Notes under the pieces: model-generated | The model's input: the letters and a program-made list of their open reading frames with translations, nothing else | The model's database searches: none | What the model was told of the DNA's origin: nothing | Assembly: GCF_016808095.1 (NCBI RefSeq) | Contig: NC_068978.1 | Span: 23,862,806-23,926,805, forward strand | Reading direction: 5' to 3' | DNA from: Vigna angularis | Taxonomy: Eukaryota; Streptophyta; Magnoliopsida; Fabales; Fabaceae | Length of the DNA stretch: 64,000 bases | Position numbers and translations under genes: made by a program | Part shown: positions 25,856 to 36,519 of the stretch, piece after piece | How positions within the stretch are numbered: position 1 is the stretch's first letter | Layout of the letters: the number at the start of each line of letters is the position of its first letter

Positions 25856-27487
25856 TTACTTTATAACAGGAATCCAAGCATATTTTCCATTTGGAACATC
25901 AAAATGTTTAATTTTACATTTGTTAGAAGTATGTCCCTTTTTCATACAATAAAAACAACAAACATCATGCACCTTGTTTTTCACAAAAGTCCCTTTCTCA
26001 ACCCAAACTCTACGAGTTCTCTTAACTTTAGACTTTTTATGAAGATGCATGTTTATATTTCTAAGATTGCTCTTCCTAAAAAAATTTTGAACATGTGAGA
26101 TAGGCTTGATTTCTTTAGAAAGTAAATTTTCTAATATGTCAATGTCAAACATGTGACTTTTACAAGATAAACACTCAACAGGTTTTTCATTTGAATTAGA
26201 TTCAGACAATTTTGTTTCAAGATTACTAACTTTGTTTCTTAATATGACTTCCTCATCTAATGCATTATCATACTTAATTTGCAATTGTTTAAATTCCTTT
26301 TTCAAATTTTTATGAGCAACATTCAATTTTTCAGATTCATCAAGCAATTCAAGAAAAGCCTTTTGTACATCAAATTCACTAGATTCAAAGCTGGAATCAC
26401 TTACTTGGCTTCCAGTATCTTCTGATTCAGCCATTAGACAAATATTGGCTTCTTCATCTGAATCACTTGAGCTTGTTGAGCTAGATGCATTGTCTTCCCA
26501 AGCTATGTAAGCTTTCTTCTTCTTTGGGAATTTCCTTTCTTTCTTTTCTTCACTTTTCTTGTTCTTTGGACATTCAGTTTTCATGTGTCCTTTTTCTCCA
26601 CATCCATAGCATTTAACACTTGAAGAAGATTCTTGATTTTCTCTCCTTTCTTTATGAAATTTGTCCTTACCTTTTGCCTTCATAAACTTGGCAAATTTCT
26701 TTATCATGAGGCTCATGTTCTCCTCATCATCAGAATCATCATCTTCAATCCTATTAGATTTCTTTACTTTGGAGATTTCGGACTTGAAGGCTAGTGTCTT
26801 TCTTTTGCCTTGATCTTCTTCAGCTGTCAATCTTCTCAACTCAAGCTCATGCTCACGGAGTTTCCCAAACAAAATTGGCATTGACATTTGAGTGAGATTT
26901 TGAGACTCAGAGATGGCAGTTACCTTTGGTTGCCACGACCTGTCCAATGATTTCAAAATTTTTACATTCAATTCATCAGTATCAAAAGTCTTACCCAACC
27001 CTGTCAAGTGGTTCACTATGTGAGTGAAACGCTTTTGGACATCAGAAATTGTTTCTCCAGGTTGCATTCTGAACATCTCATATTCCTGAATGAGAGTGTT
27101 CTTCCTTGCACGTTTCACATCCTCTGTTCCTTCATGTGTGACTCTCAGAACTTCCCACATTTCCTGTGCTGTCTTACACACAAAAATTCTATAAAATTCA
27201 TCAAGCACAACAGCAAATGAAATAATATTATGAGCCTTAATGTCAAATTGGGCTCTTCTATTTTCCTCAGGAGTCCAGTTAAAGTATGGTTTTTCTTCTT
27301 CTACACCATCAACAGTTCTTTTAGGAATATAGGGACCATTTAGCACAGCTTCCCAGATGCCTCTGTCAACAGACCCCATAAAAATTTCCATTCTGACTTT
27401 CCAGAATGCATAGTTATCACCAGTAAAAAGAGGTGGTCTGTTGATGGATGCACCCTCAGCATATACTTGATTTTGATGACCGGCCAT
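25856..27487 (-). CDS. Ty1/copia Gag with two zinc knuckles, intact
   Basis: A 543-aa frame starting at MAGHQNQ, placed after the primer site; the frame is open farther upstream but that part encodes the primer site itself. An N-terminal segment (LFTGDNYAFWKVRMEIF) and a UBN2/copia-gag-type core follow (TAQEMWEVLRVTHEG, RFTHIVNHLTGLG, ILKSLDRSW). A CCHC zinc knuckle, CYGCGEKGHMKTECP, lies near residue 300. After an acidic Ser-rich stretch and a predicted coiled-coil around residues 385-450 comes a second knuckle, CCFYCMKKGHTSNKC. The protein would form the virus-like particle and bind RNA. No stop or frameshift interrupts it, in line with the near-identical LTRs. It stops before any protease. 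Confidence 0.93.
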   Translation of the reverse strand: MAGHQNQVYAEGASINRPPLFTGDNYAFWKVRMEIFMGSVDRGIWEAVLNGPYIPKRTVDGVEEEKPYFNWTPEENRRAQFDIKAHNIISFAVVLDEFYRIFVCKTAQEMWEVLRVTHEGTEDVKRARKNTLIQEYEMFRMQPGETISDVQKRFTHIVNHLTGLGKTFDTDELNVKILKSLDRSWQPKVTAISESQNLTQMSMPILFGKLREHELELRRLTAEEDQGKRKTLAFKSEISKVKKSNRIEDDDSDDEENMSLMIKKFAKFMKAKGKDKFHKERRENQESSSSVKCYGCGEKGHMKTECPKNKKSEEKKERKFPKKKKAYIAWEDNASSSTSSSDSDEEANICLMAESEDTGSQVSDSSFESSEFDVQKAFLELLDESEKLNVAHKNLKKEFKQLQIKYDNALDEEVILRNKVSNLETKLSESNSNEKPVECLSCKSHMFDIDILENLLSKEIKPISHVQNFFRKSNLRNINMHLHKKSKVKRTRRVWVEKGTFVKNKVHDVCCFYCMKKGHTSNKCKIKHFDVPNGKYAWIPVIK

Positions 27488-27519
27488 TTTCGCAAAAGTT
27501 TGAAAGAATATCAAAGCAA

Positions 27520-27531
27520 GCTCTGATACCA
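27520..27531 (-). promoter_or_regulatory. primer-binding site, tRNA-iMet (young copia)
   Basis: On the minus strand TGGTATCAGAGC, exactly the canonical plant tRNA-iMet site, sits two bases after the LTR end. Confidence 0.93.
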
Positions 27532-27533
27532 AT

Positions 27534-28494
27534 TGTTGGAACAATCGGTACCGTTATAGAGTCGCGCAGCGGAATAAAATACTTAGAAAGCGTGTTACGG
27601 TCACAAATCAAGTTTAATGGTCCGTTTTAGAAAAACAATTTTCTTAGAGAAAATTTATCAAACAGTTGATGTACGTACAATAAAATGAGTGTAGGGAATA
27701 AGAAGATCAACACATAATTTTTATCCTGGTTCGAATCAAAAGATTCTACGTCCAGTCGTTAATCACTATAAATAGTGATTAACCTTTTTCACTAAAAATG
27801 GTTTCACAGATTACAACAAATAGTGAATAAAGCAGATAAATAAACCTTCCTTCGACGAACGAACCGGAAGAAGAACACTCTGCCAACTCGAAGAGAACCG
27901 CTCCGACTATCGACAAACGAAACGCGAGCTTCTCCTATTCACGAGACCAGGCAAAGCACCTTGCTAACTCGAAGAGAGCTTGCTCCGACTATCGACACAC
28001 GACACACGAGCCTCTCCTGTTCACGAGACCAAGCAAGGGAACTTGAACTATAGCTTCTGAGAACTTCCTCTGACAAACAGTATTCTGCAAGAGCTTCTGT
28101 TCAACAACGTTGTATTCTAATTTCTCCAAAACAAAATATATAGCCAAGTACACTGAGTGCCAAAGATCAGCTCCCAACTGCCATGAATAATCGATTATTG
28201 TAAGTGATAATCGATTATTCAAGTCCGTTACAGGGTTTTCAAAATGTGATAATCGATTATATGAAGAGATAATCGATTATTCCTGTATGAATTTGTGATA
28301 ATCGATTATTGCCATTCCATAATCGATTATTGCAGTTAAAAATGCAAGTTTACAAGGTTTACAAGAATTTCCTACTACATTTAATTTCTACAAATTGCTT
28401 TTAACTAATTCTAATATCTTCTTCAACTAAAACTTCTTGTAGCATCATCAAAACAAATTTCTTCAAGATTTACCAATACTCCTTATTGGTAACA
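27534..28494 (-). repeat. right LTR (5' LTR) of the young copia element
   Basis: 961 bp, apparently identical to 23287-24247 except one base. It carries the same internal tandem pair and six phased palindromes at 28186-28330. Confidence 0.95.
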
Positions 28495-29087
28495 AACGTC
28501 ACTCACCAAACCACCTAAACTCGATCCCTCGATGAAATAGGCCTGTCCTTAATCACTAGTTCATGCAATTCCTAGCATTCCTAGTAATTAAATGTGAAGA
28601 TCAAGAGCTTAAAGACGACCAAGACTCATACCCTCATCCCTGAGCAATATTACTCTTGGGAGAATTCAACAAGAACTTGAATTATAAAGAACCTCCCGGC
28701 ACTCATGCATTTCATAAATCATGCGATGAATGAGTTAAGCAAAGCATGTAATAAGCACAAATGAATTACTCTAACAATTAATGAAAAAAACATGTGCTTT
28801 TAAGAATCAATTCAAATACATGAGAGTTCACAAGGTTATATAATCCTCCAACAACAAATAGAGTTTAGTTCCCTATAGACATGGAAAGACTAGATGAATA
28901 ATGGAAAAGCATGAGATAACAAAACCCTAAAAGTAGAGGAAGGACGCTTTCGCATCCAAATCCGCCTTCAGAGAGTGGAAGAGAGTGTTGTTGTGCTGCT
29001 TTAGCCAGAGATAGCAAACCTAGGACGTTTGGGTCCTTTAAATGGAGCGACAACAGAACAAAAACAAAGCCCAGGCTCGAGTCAGTG

Positions 29088-29370
29088 GCGCTCAAGCGCC
29101 CCACTTAGGGCGCCCGAGCGGCGAGCGGTGGTCTTCCACGCTCAAGCCTTGTAGAAGACGCCTAAGCTTCGAGCCTCCGGCGCTCAAGCGCCCCAAAAGA
29201 GGCGCCTAGGCGGTGAGCGGTGGTCTTCTGCGCCCAAACCTCAAAGATGACACCCAAGCTTCGTGCATCTGCTGCTCAAGTGCCTAAAAAGGGGCCCCCG
29301 GGCGGTGAGCGACACTCTTCTGCACTCAAGCCTCCAAAAAGGGCCCCCAAGCTTCGAGCACTCCTCCCTT
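29088..29370. repeat. GC-rich minisatellite in the left Athila LTR, about 3 units
   Basis: A unit of about 92 bp carries gcgctcaagcgcccc, gcggtgagcggtggtcttc and aagcttcgag. It repeats about three times with divergence. The right LTR has about two units (35500-35690). Its GC content stands out sharply from the surroundings. Confidence 0.8.
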
Positions 29371-29610
29371 CTGGTGCTTTTCCAGACCTTTCTGAGCTTC
29401 ATCTCCATGGAACTTCATCCATGCTTTCCATATTATCTCATTTTCTATCAAAACAAGGGAAATTATTCATAAAATCATTAAATTCAACCTCAACTCTCTT
29501 ATTCACACAACTTAACAGAAAAACATGATTCCAAGTAAGTTTCTAAGGAGAAAAGGGTGCATTTAGTATCAAAATTACATCACAGATAACGGTATTTTCA
29601 ACCGTTATCA

Positions 29611-30930
29611 CTACCCCAAACTTAGAACTTTTCTTGTCCTCAAGCAAAACAGACAGTAACTCAGCTTTTCAGAACAATCACTGCAATGACTCAACCTTTT
29701 TCAAAAACTTTTTCTTTCAGACAACCAATCACTTTTATCAACTTAGCATACAAAAATTAGTCAAGATGTGCAGATGCCTTAATTCAATCAAAATCAATGT
29801 GATGCTCATATACTTCAACAAATGCTTTCCTTAAGAATGATCAATCAACCAAGCAAAGATGTAATCAGAAATTCAAAGAACTATTCCTCACCAAGGAAAG
29901 TGTTTCACTCAAGCACTCAAAAGTGTATCACTCAACTCACAGGTGTATAGTGAGGTTCTGGTTCCTTTTTCACTCTACTATCACAATGTCACACAAATTA
30001 ACTTTGCCTTTCATTTAACCACAATCAAACAAACTCACAAGCAAGTTTTCATCAAAAGGGCTTTTCATGGCTTGAAACTTGGCTGGGCTAAGAAGGAAAT
30101 TGGTTTTTCTAGTCAGCAAAATCCTTAAGTTAAGAGAGACATTTTTGATTTCATCATTCAAGCACACAGACTTACCTTCTTTTCCCAGTTTTCCCTTGCA
30201 TTGAGCTTTTCTTTTCTTTTCATTTTTCTTTTTCTTTTGCTTTTTCTTTTCAAATACTTACTGCTTAGCTCAATGCTTTTTCTTTTTCCTTTCCCAATCT
30301 TTCCAGCAACCTCAAACTTGAACCTTTATCAATACCTCATCAAATGTTCTCAACTTAACTCAAGGTAAAGATTTTCACAAAGGTTTCTCAAAAATTCCAT
30401 AAGGCTCAAGGTTCGAAGGTCAAAACAAATTGTTTTCTTTTTAGTGGACAGAAATCATGTGAAGGTTAAGAAGAATAAGGAATAACAAAAGATGGCCTTG
30501 ATCATATGAAAGGTGCAAACAAGTAGTTCAATCACATAAAATTTGGGCAAAATCATTTATGCTTCCAAAGTAATAGCAATTATTCACAAAACTCTGAAGC
30601 CAAAAACTCACACAGGTAAACTCTCAAGTCCCATAATTCAAAAAAACACCCTGCTCAGTATCTTAATCACATTTTTAACTCAAGCACTTGTTTCATACAC
30701 TGTGAGTCATCACTTGTATATTAGCAAATCATGCATCATCTCCACATCAATCAACACACTAGAGCATGACAAAGCAGTACTTATCACAAAACTTATAATA
30801 GTTGAACCAAAGCAATGTAGTTCACTCAAGCAAAGTACAATCAACAAAACAAAGAATTAAAAAGAAAGGTTCAGAAAGTTGGGTTGCCTCCCAGTAAGCG
30901 CTCTTTTAACGTCACTAGGTTGGCACCATA
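29611..30930. other. Athila 3' non-coding region
   Basis: Lies between the polypurine tract beside the left LTR and the end of pol. It has pyrimidine-rich runs near 30190-30300 and no coding signal. Confidence 0.65.
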
Positions 30931-30934
30931 GAAA

Positions 30935-31952
30935 TCAATTTGAATCAACCAACTCCATGATAGTGGAAAGGCGTTGCACCTCACCACCCAAATAATGCTT
31001 GAGACGTTGTCCATTGACCATCCAACTTCTTTGTGGGTCTTCAGAGGATGGATCTGTCAACTCAACTGCTCCATGTGGAAGGACATTCTTGACCATAAAC
31101 GGACCAGACCACTTGGACTTCAACTTTCCAGGGAAAAGTTTTAGTCGAGAATTGAACAGCAACACCCGTTGTCCTGGATTAAAGACCGTTTTTTATCAGT
31201 TTCTTGTCATGATAAAATTTCACCTTCTCTCTGTAATTCTTGGAAGAATCATAAGCATGTAACGACATCTCCTCAAGCTCAATAATTTTCCTTCTTCTCT
31301 TTTCTGCAGTGTCACTCGGATCATAATTCAAGAATTTTAAGGCCCACAAAGCACAATGTTCCATCTCCACCGGAAGGTGACATGTCTTTCCATAAACCAT
31401 TTGAAAAGGAGATAATCCAATAGTTGTCTTCATTGCAGTTCGATATGCCCAAAGAGCATCATCTAACTTCTGAGACCAATCCTTTCTTGATAAAGCAACT
31501 ATCTTTTCTAGGATCCTCTTTATTTCCCTATTAGAAACCTCATCTTGTCCATTAGTCTGTGGATGATAAGGTGTAGCTACCTTGTGTCTCACACCATAAT
31601 GCTTAAGTAGCTTTGCAAGCTGAAAATTGCAAAAATGAGATCCTCCATCACTGATGAGTACTCTTGGTGTTCCAAACCGGGAGAACATTTGCCTTTTCAG
31701 AAATTTAATCACAGTGCTAGAATCATTCTTAGGACAAGCCAGAGCTTCAACCCATTTACTCACATAATCCACTGCCACCAGTATGTATTCATTATTGAAA
31801 GATAGTTGGAAAACTTCAACCTCTAGTCTGCCTTGCAGTGGCATTTCATGACGTCTGGAAATAGTACCCGTCCTTTGACACTTGTCACAGTTCTTGGCAT
31901 GATTGTGAGCATCTTTAAACAAAGTAGGCCAATAAAATCCTGATTGTAACAC
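30935..31952 (-). pseudogene. Athila integrase and C-terminal tail, catalytically broken
   Basis: Reads [20 protein letters not shown], with the CDKCQRTG half of the HHCC zinc site, [29 protein letters not shown] and [14 protein letters not shown] second frame at 30935-31165 gives LLFNSRLKLFPGKLKSKWSG. Between EVEVF and LSFNNEY about 14 residues usual in this family, including the first Asp of the D,D-35-E triad, are missing. The second Asp (SDGGSHF) and the Glu (EVSNRE) remain. A frameshift near 31170 separates core and tail. Confidence 0.85.
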
Positions 31953-31967
31953 TTTTCCAGCTGTTCT

Positions 31968-32934
31968 CTATCCACTAAAATGTCCCCCATAAGGTGAGTC
32001 ATCACAGTGCCATAAAATTCCTTCCACTTCTTCCTTAGTCACACATCGCCTCAAAAGGTTATATGCTCCAATTTTAAACAAGTAAGGATCATCCCAAATG
32101 AACTGTTTGGCATCATGCAAATTTTTTTTTCTTTGTTGCCAATTGAGATCTTCTGGGATTACTCCTGCAACTTTGAAGTTAATCATATCAGCAAACCACG
32201 ACCTTTGTTGGATATACATGAGTGTTTCATCTGAGAAAGATTCCCAAATTTCTGCTTCCTTGCTCGTGACTTCATTGTTAACCAACCGGGATAAGTGGTC
32301 AGCAATTACATTTTCACTTCCCTTCTTGTCGCGGATTTCCACATCAAATTCTTGTAACAAAAGTACCCATCTAATCAATCGCGGCTTGGAATCCGGCTTG
32401 GTTAGCAAGTACTTTATAGCTGCATGGTCAGTGTAGATAATTACTTTAGACCCAATAAGATAAGGTCTAAATTTCTCTAAGGCATGTACAATAGCAAGAA
32501 ATTCTTTCTCTATAGTGGCATAATTCAACTGGGCTTCATTCAAAACCTTGCTTGCATAATAAATAGTGTGAAATACCTTCTCCCTTCTCTGGCCAAGAAC
32601 AACACCTATGGCATAATTACTGGCATCACACATCAGCTCAAAATTTTGGTTCCAATCAGGAGCTACAATAACTGGGGAAGAAATCATTTTTTTTCTTCAA
32701 AACATCAAATGCCTTAAGGCACTCTTCATCTAGCACAAATAGGGCATCCTTAACAAGGAGGTTGCTTAATGGTTTGGCAATCTTTGAGAAATCTTTGATG
32801 AATCTTCTGTAAAAAGCAGCATGTCCCAAAAAGCTTCTGATTCCTTTCATATTAGTTGATGGTGGTAGCTTTTCAATGACTTCCACTTTGGCTCTATCAA
32901 CCTCAATACCCTTGGAAGACATTTTATGACCCAA
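31968..32934 (-). pseudogene. Athila RT C-terminus and RNase H
   Basis: Frame 32934-32656 reads GHKMSSKGIEVDRAKVEVIEK and FLGHAAFYRRFIKDFSKIA (RT thumb). After a frameshift, frame 32687-31968 reads ELMCDASNYAIGVVLGQ, FHTIYYASKVL and YTDHAAIKYLL (RNase H core), then the linker to integrase with ENVIADHLSRLV and SPYGGHF. The frameshifts make it non-functional. Confidence 0.88.
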
Positions 32935-32943
32935 AACAATCCC

Positions 32944-34635
32944 TTATGTTACCATAAAGTGACATTTTTCCCAATTGAGAACAAGATTGGATTGGGTGCA
33001 TCTTTTAAGTACAACATCCTGGTTAGACAAACACTCATGAAAGGAACTGTCAATCACTGAAAAATCATCCATAAAGACTTCAATGCATTTTTCTATCAAG
33101 TCTGCAAAGATTGCCTGCATACACCTCTGAAAAGTAGCCGGAGCATTACATAACCCAAACAACATTTTTATGTAAGCAAAAACTCCAAATGGGCAATTCA
33201 AAGTCGTCTTTTCTTTGTCTTTTGGATCCACCACAATTTGATTATATCCATAATATCCATCCAGAAAACAATAGAAAGTCTGACCTGACAATCTCTTCAG
33301 CATCTGATCCATGAAAGGAAGGGGAAAGTGATCCTTCCTAGTAGCATTGTTCAACTTTCTATAATCAATACACATCCTCCATCCAGTAACAGTCCTTGTG
33401 GGTATGAGCTTATTTTTTTCATTATAAATGACTGTCATCCCACCTTTCTTTGGTACCACCTGTACTGGGCTTACCCATGCACTATCAGAAATAGGGTAAA
33501 TAATGTCAGCCTCAAGTAATTTTAGCACTTCTTTTCTCACCTCCTCCTTCATTACTGGATTTAACCTTCTTTGTGGTTGAGCAACAGGTTTGTAATCATC
33601 CTCCATAAATATTATGTGCATGCAGTATGTTGGACTGATGCCTTTGAGATCTGAGATTGACCATCCAATAGCTCCTTTGTTGACTTTTAGTATCTCAACC
33701 AACTTTTCTTCTTCTTTGGGAGAAAGAGCATTGTTGATGATAACTGGTTTATTCCCACCTTCTTCTAAGAACACATACTTCAAGTGTGGTGGTAACATCT
33801 TCAGCTCCAATTTGCTTTCCTTGACTTTTTCTTCTGTGTTGATCTTTTCCATCTTATGCAAAGGGACTTCTTCCGACTCCCTCAAATCATTCAGACCTTC
33901 ATCAATCAATTCTTCTTCTTTCTCATTTAATTCTTCACAAGTGTCAGCTACCATCTTCTCTAACAGAAAAGTATCACTTGCTTTCTTCTCTTGTATCATA
34001 CAAATTTCATCAAGAGTGTCAAGATGGAAACACTCCTTGTCATCCTTTGGGTGAGACATCGCTTCAAAAACATCAAAGTTTACCTCTTCATCTTGCACTC
34101 TCACATTCAGTTTTCTATTTTCCACATCAATCAACACTCTTGCAGTCTTCATAAAAGGTCTCCCAAGAATGAGAGGTACATTCACATCCTCTTCCATCTC
34201 CATGATAACAAAGTCCACAGGAAAAAGAAATTTGTCTACCTTCACAAGCACATCTTTAGCTACTCTATAAGGATATTTCAGAGATCTATCTACTAGTTGA
34301 AGAGTCATCCAGGTAGGCTTGAGTTCCAAACCTTCGATCTTTTCAAACATGGAGAGCGGCATGAGATTGATACTGGCTCCCAAATCAATAAATGCCTTTC
34401 CAACAGAGATATTCCCTATAGTCCAAGGAATAGTGAAGCTTCCTGGATCTTTCAACTTGGGAGGTAGAAGATTTTGTATGATAGTACTGCAGTTTCCTTG
34501 AACTTCAATGGTTTCCTCTTCAATGTACTTTCTTTTCTTAGTGAGGACCTCCTTCAGAAATTTAGCATATGAAGATATTTGTTGCAAAGCTTTAGAGAAG
34601 GGTATATTAATCTCCAATTTCTTGTAGATCTCCAT
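32944..34635 (-). pseudogene. Athila protease and reverse transcriptase
   Basis: A long frame of 563 codons. The protease site is FIDLGASINLMPLS near residue 83 (D-L-G-A, usual for Athila), followed by VPLILGRPFM. RT follows with WVSPVQVVPKKGG, GWRMCIDYRKLN, CPFGVFAY and FMDDFSV (catalytic M-D-D). It ends at CHFMVT with a stop; the family sequence continues in another frame at 32934. The N-terminal end is open into the charged linker and gag remnant above it. Confidence 0.88.
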
Positions 34636-34639
34636 GAAG

Positions 34640-35130
34640 CACTCAAACTGTTTTTCTTTTTCCTTCCTAGAATAATTCTTTGGGTAAGGAAGGGTTTTTT
34701 CATATAACGCTTTCTTTTTTCTCTCATCTTCTTCCTCTCTTTTGTTCTTCTCTTCTTTTTCTTTTTTCTCACTCTCTTCTTTTTCTTTCTCATCTTCATC
34801 TTTTTCTTTTTCACTTGACCTCTCTTTTTCTTTTCTCTCTATTTTTCTCTCATCTAAAGCTTTTCCACTTCTAGTAGCAACATCTCAACATTCCTCTCTG
34901 GAGTTAACCTTCATGTTACTCCCAAGATCATCCAGTTTCTGAATTATGTGACCAAGCTGCTTCTTTATCCTTCTGAATGCTGCCTGATTGCTTTTATGGT
35001 GAGAATCAGACACATGCATTAACTGTTGAAGGGTGTCATCAATCTTAGTCGTTCTTTTTGATAGAGAGGGTTGTTGCTGCCATTGGTGTTGTCTGGCATC
35101 TTGTCCTTGCATCATGTATAAACCAAACAC
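34640..35130 (-). pseudogene. Athila Gag C-terminal remnant and charged linker
   Basis: 35130-34885 reads LQQLMHVSDSHHKSNQAAFRRIKKQLGHII and SNMKVNSREEC, then a stop. Beyond it comes VATRSGKALDERK and a run of Glu/Lys leading into the protease frame. This is the end of an Athila Gag; the capsid portion (several hundred codons) is missing, because only about 160 bp separate this remnant from the primer site. Confidence 0.75.
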
Positions 35131-35279
35131 AAAACCCTAGAAAATACTATTAGCACAAAAACAAAAAAAATAAACGACACTGGACACAAATTAAAAATTA
35201 GACAAAAATTAAAAACAAAAATAAAAACAAAACAAAGTCAAAGTTAATTAAGCATCACACAAATAGAATAGTTTAAACC

Positions 35280-35292
35280 GTGAGTCCCCGAC
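35280..35292 (-). promoter_or_regulatory. half of a tRNA-Asp primer site
   Basis: On the minus strand TTGTCGGGGACTC directly follows the truncated LTR. It matches the distal half of an Athila primer region; the proximal TGGCGCC half and the end of the LTR are deleted. Confidence 0.6.
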
Positions 35293-35931
35293 AATGGAGA
35301 GACTAGATGAATAATGGAAAAGCATGAGATAGTAAAACCCTAAAAGTAGAGGAAGGACGCTTTTGCATCCAAATTCGCCTTCAGAGAGTGGAAGAGAGTG
35401 TTGTTGTGCTGCTCCAGCCAGAGATACCAAACCTAGGACGTCTGGGTCCTTTAAATGGAGCGACAGCATAATAGAAACAGAGCCCAGGCCCAAGTTAGTG
35501 GCGCTCAAGCGCCCCACTTAGGGCGCCCGGGCGGCGAGCGGTGGTCTTCCACTCTCAAGCGTTGCAGAAGACGCCTAAGCTTCGAGCCTCTGGCGCTCAA
35601 GCACCCTAAAAGGGGCGCCCGGGAGGTGAGCGTCACTCTTCTACGCTCAAGTCTCCAAAAAGGGTGCCCAAGCTTCGAGCACTCCTCCCTTCTGGTGCTT
35701 TTCCAAGCCTTTCTAAGCTCCATCTCCATGGCACTTCATCCTTGCTTTCCATATTATCTCATTTTCTATCAAAACAAGGGAAATTAGTCATAAAATCATT
35801 AAATTCAACCTCAACTCTCTTATTCACACAACTTAACAGAAAAACATGATTCCAAGCAAGTTTCTAAGCAAAAATGGGTGCATTTAGTATCAAAATTACA
35901 TCACAGATAACGGTATTTTCAAACGTTATCA
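35293..35931 (-). repeat. right LTR (5' LTR) of the Athila element, internally truncated
   Basis: About 640 bp matching 28880-29610 of the left LTR, but lacking the counterpart of 22931-23286 plus 28500-28870. It is fused straight to half a primer site. Confidence 0.8.
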
Positions 35932-36514
35932 AGTAGTATGGCAAAAAATGGGCAGCATAACATTACTCAACATCAAATATATAAATACAAGGGTGGAGAC
36001 ACCTCTATTTATAGGCCAAGGGTGTCTCCTTCTAACCCTAAAAGCATGATCTCTCACCTTTGCTCTCATTGGCCAAAAATGAGGTCTTCTAAGGACTAGA
36101 CAAGTGTCCACAAATCCTCTCCAATGATGGGAGGACATGTGACCACTCACAAAACACAATCCTCTCTTTTCCTAGAGTGCCATGTGGCCACTACTAAAAG
36201 CAAAAACTCTCTACTCCTAAGGTACCATGTGGCTACCTTTTAAAAAGTAAATCCTCTCAAATGGAAGCATGACAGATGGCACACACTTTTCACTTGGTTT
36301 GGATGTCTAACTTTTAAGGAAAATCCTATGCTACTTAGGCCTAACACAAGCCTTAAACAAACCTACACTACATGGCCTAAATTCCTACACTACTCTTCAA
36401 TCCATGCTCCATGATGGCTCCAAAGGTGGCCCACAAGGTAGAGTTGATGTCATCTTCATGGATGGCTTCCACTCTCTTGAAAGTGCTTGACCATGGCTAG
36501 GGGATTTGCCATTA
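35932..36514 (-). repeat. right LTR of the second-layer element, distal part
   Basis: Continues the LTR broken at 22930. It ends TTGCCATTA, followed by the target duplication gtgga. Confidence 0.9.
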
Positions 36515-36519
36515 GTGGA

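Larger units (their letters stand above)
23287..28494 (-). mobile_element. young gag-only Ty1/copia-type retrotransposon (innermost nest layer)
   Basis: A 5208-bp element flanked by the 5-bp duplication aacgt (23282-23286 and 28495-28499). It has two 961-bp LTRs (23287-24247 and 27534-28494) that differ at a single base by eye (a at 23301, g at 27548). A tRNA-iMet primer site and a polypurine tract sit on the minus strand. There is one complete gag frame and no pol: the 1.6 kb between gag and the 3' LTR lacks RT or integrase motifs. The near-identical LTRs imply a very recent insertion. Confidence 0.95.
22931..29610 (-). repeat. left LTR (3' LTR) of the Athila element, interrupted by a copia insertion
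   Basis: Two parts, 22931-23286 and 28495-29610, total about 1.47 kb once the nested copia (23287-28494) and its duplicated aacgt are removed. The + strand right end accgttatca abuts a minus-strand purine tract (tttggggtag). The segment from about 28880 to 29610 matches the right LTR at 35293-35931. Confidence 0.85.
22931..35931 (-). mobile_element. Athila-type Ty3/gypsy retrotransposon, defective (third nest layer)
   Basis: Flanked by the 5-bp duplication agtag (22926-22930 and 35932-35936). The element runs TGTTAACA...CGTTATCA on the + strand, and coding is on the minus strand. Order from the right: a shortened LTR (35293-35931), half a tRNA-Asp primer site, a Gag remnant, protease, RT, RNase H, integrase, 3' region and left LTR (22931-29610). 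The left LTR is itself interrupted by a young copia element. Most of gag is deleted and pol carries stops, frameshifts and a catalytic deletion, so the element is dead. Confidence 0.88.
18763..36514 (-). mobile_element. gag-only LTR retrotransposon inserted in the copia RT (second nest layer)
   Basis: A perfect 5-bp target duplication, gtgga, lies at 18758-18762 and 36515-36519. The element runs TGATGGCAA...TTGCCATTA. The left LTR is 18763-19585 and the right LTR is 22665-22930 plus 35932-36514, split by the Athila element. On the minus strand the right LTR is followed by a tRNA-iMet primer site and the left LTR is preceded by a purine tract, so the element reads right to left. The interior codes a Gag-like protein and a charged tail but no protease, RT or integrase, so it depended on another element's enzymes. 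Confidence 0.9.
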
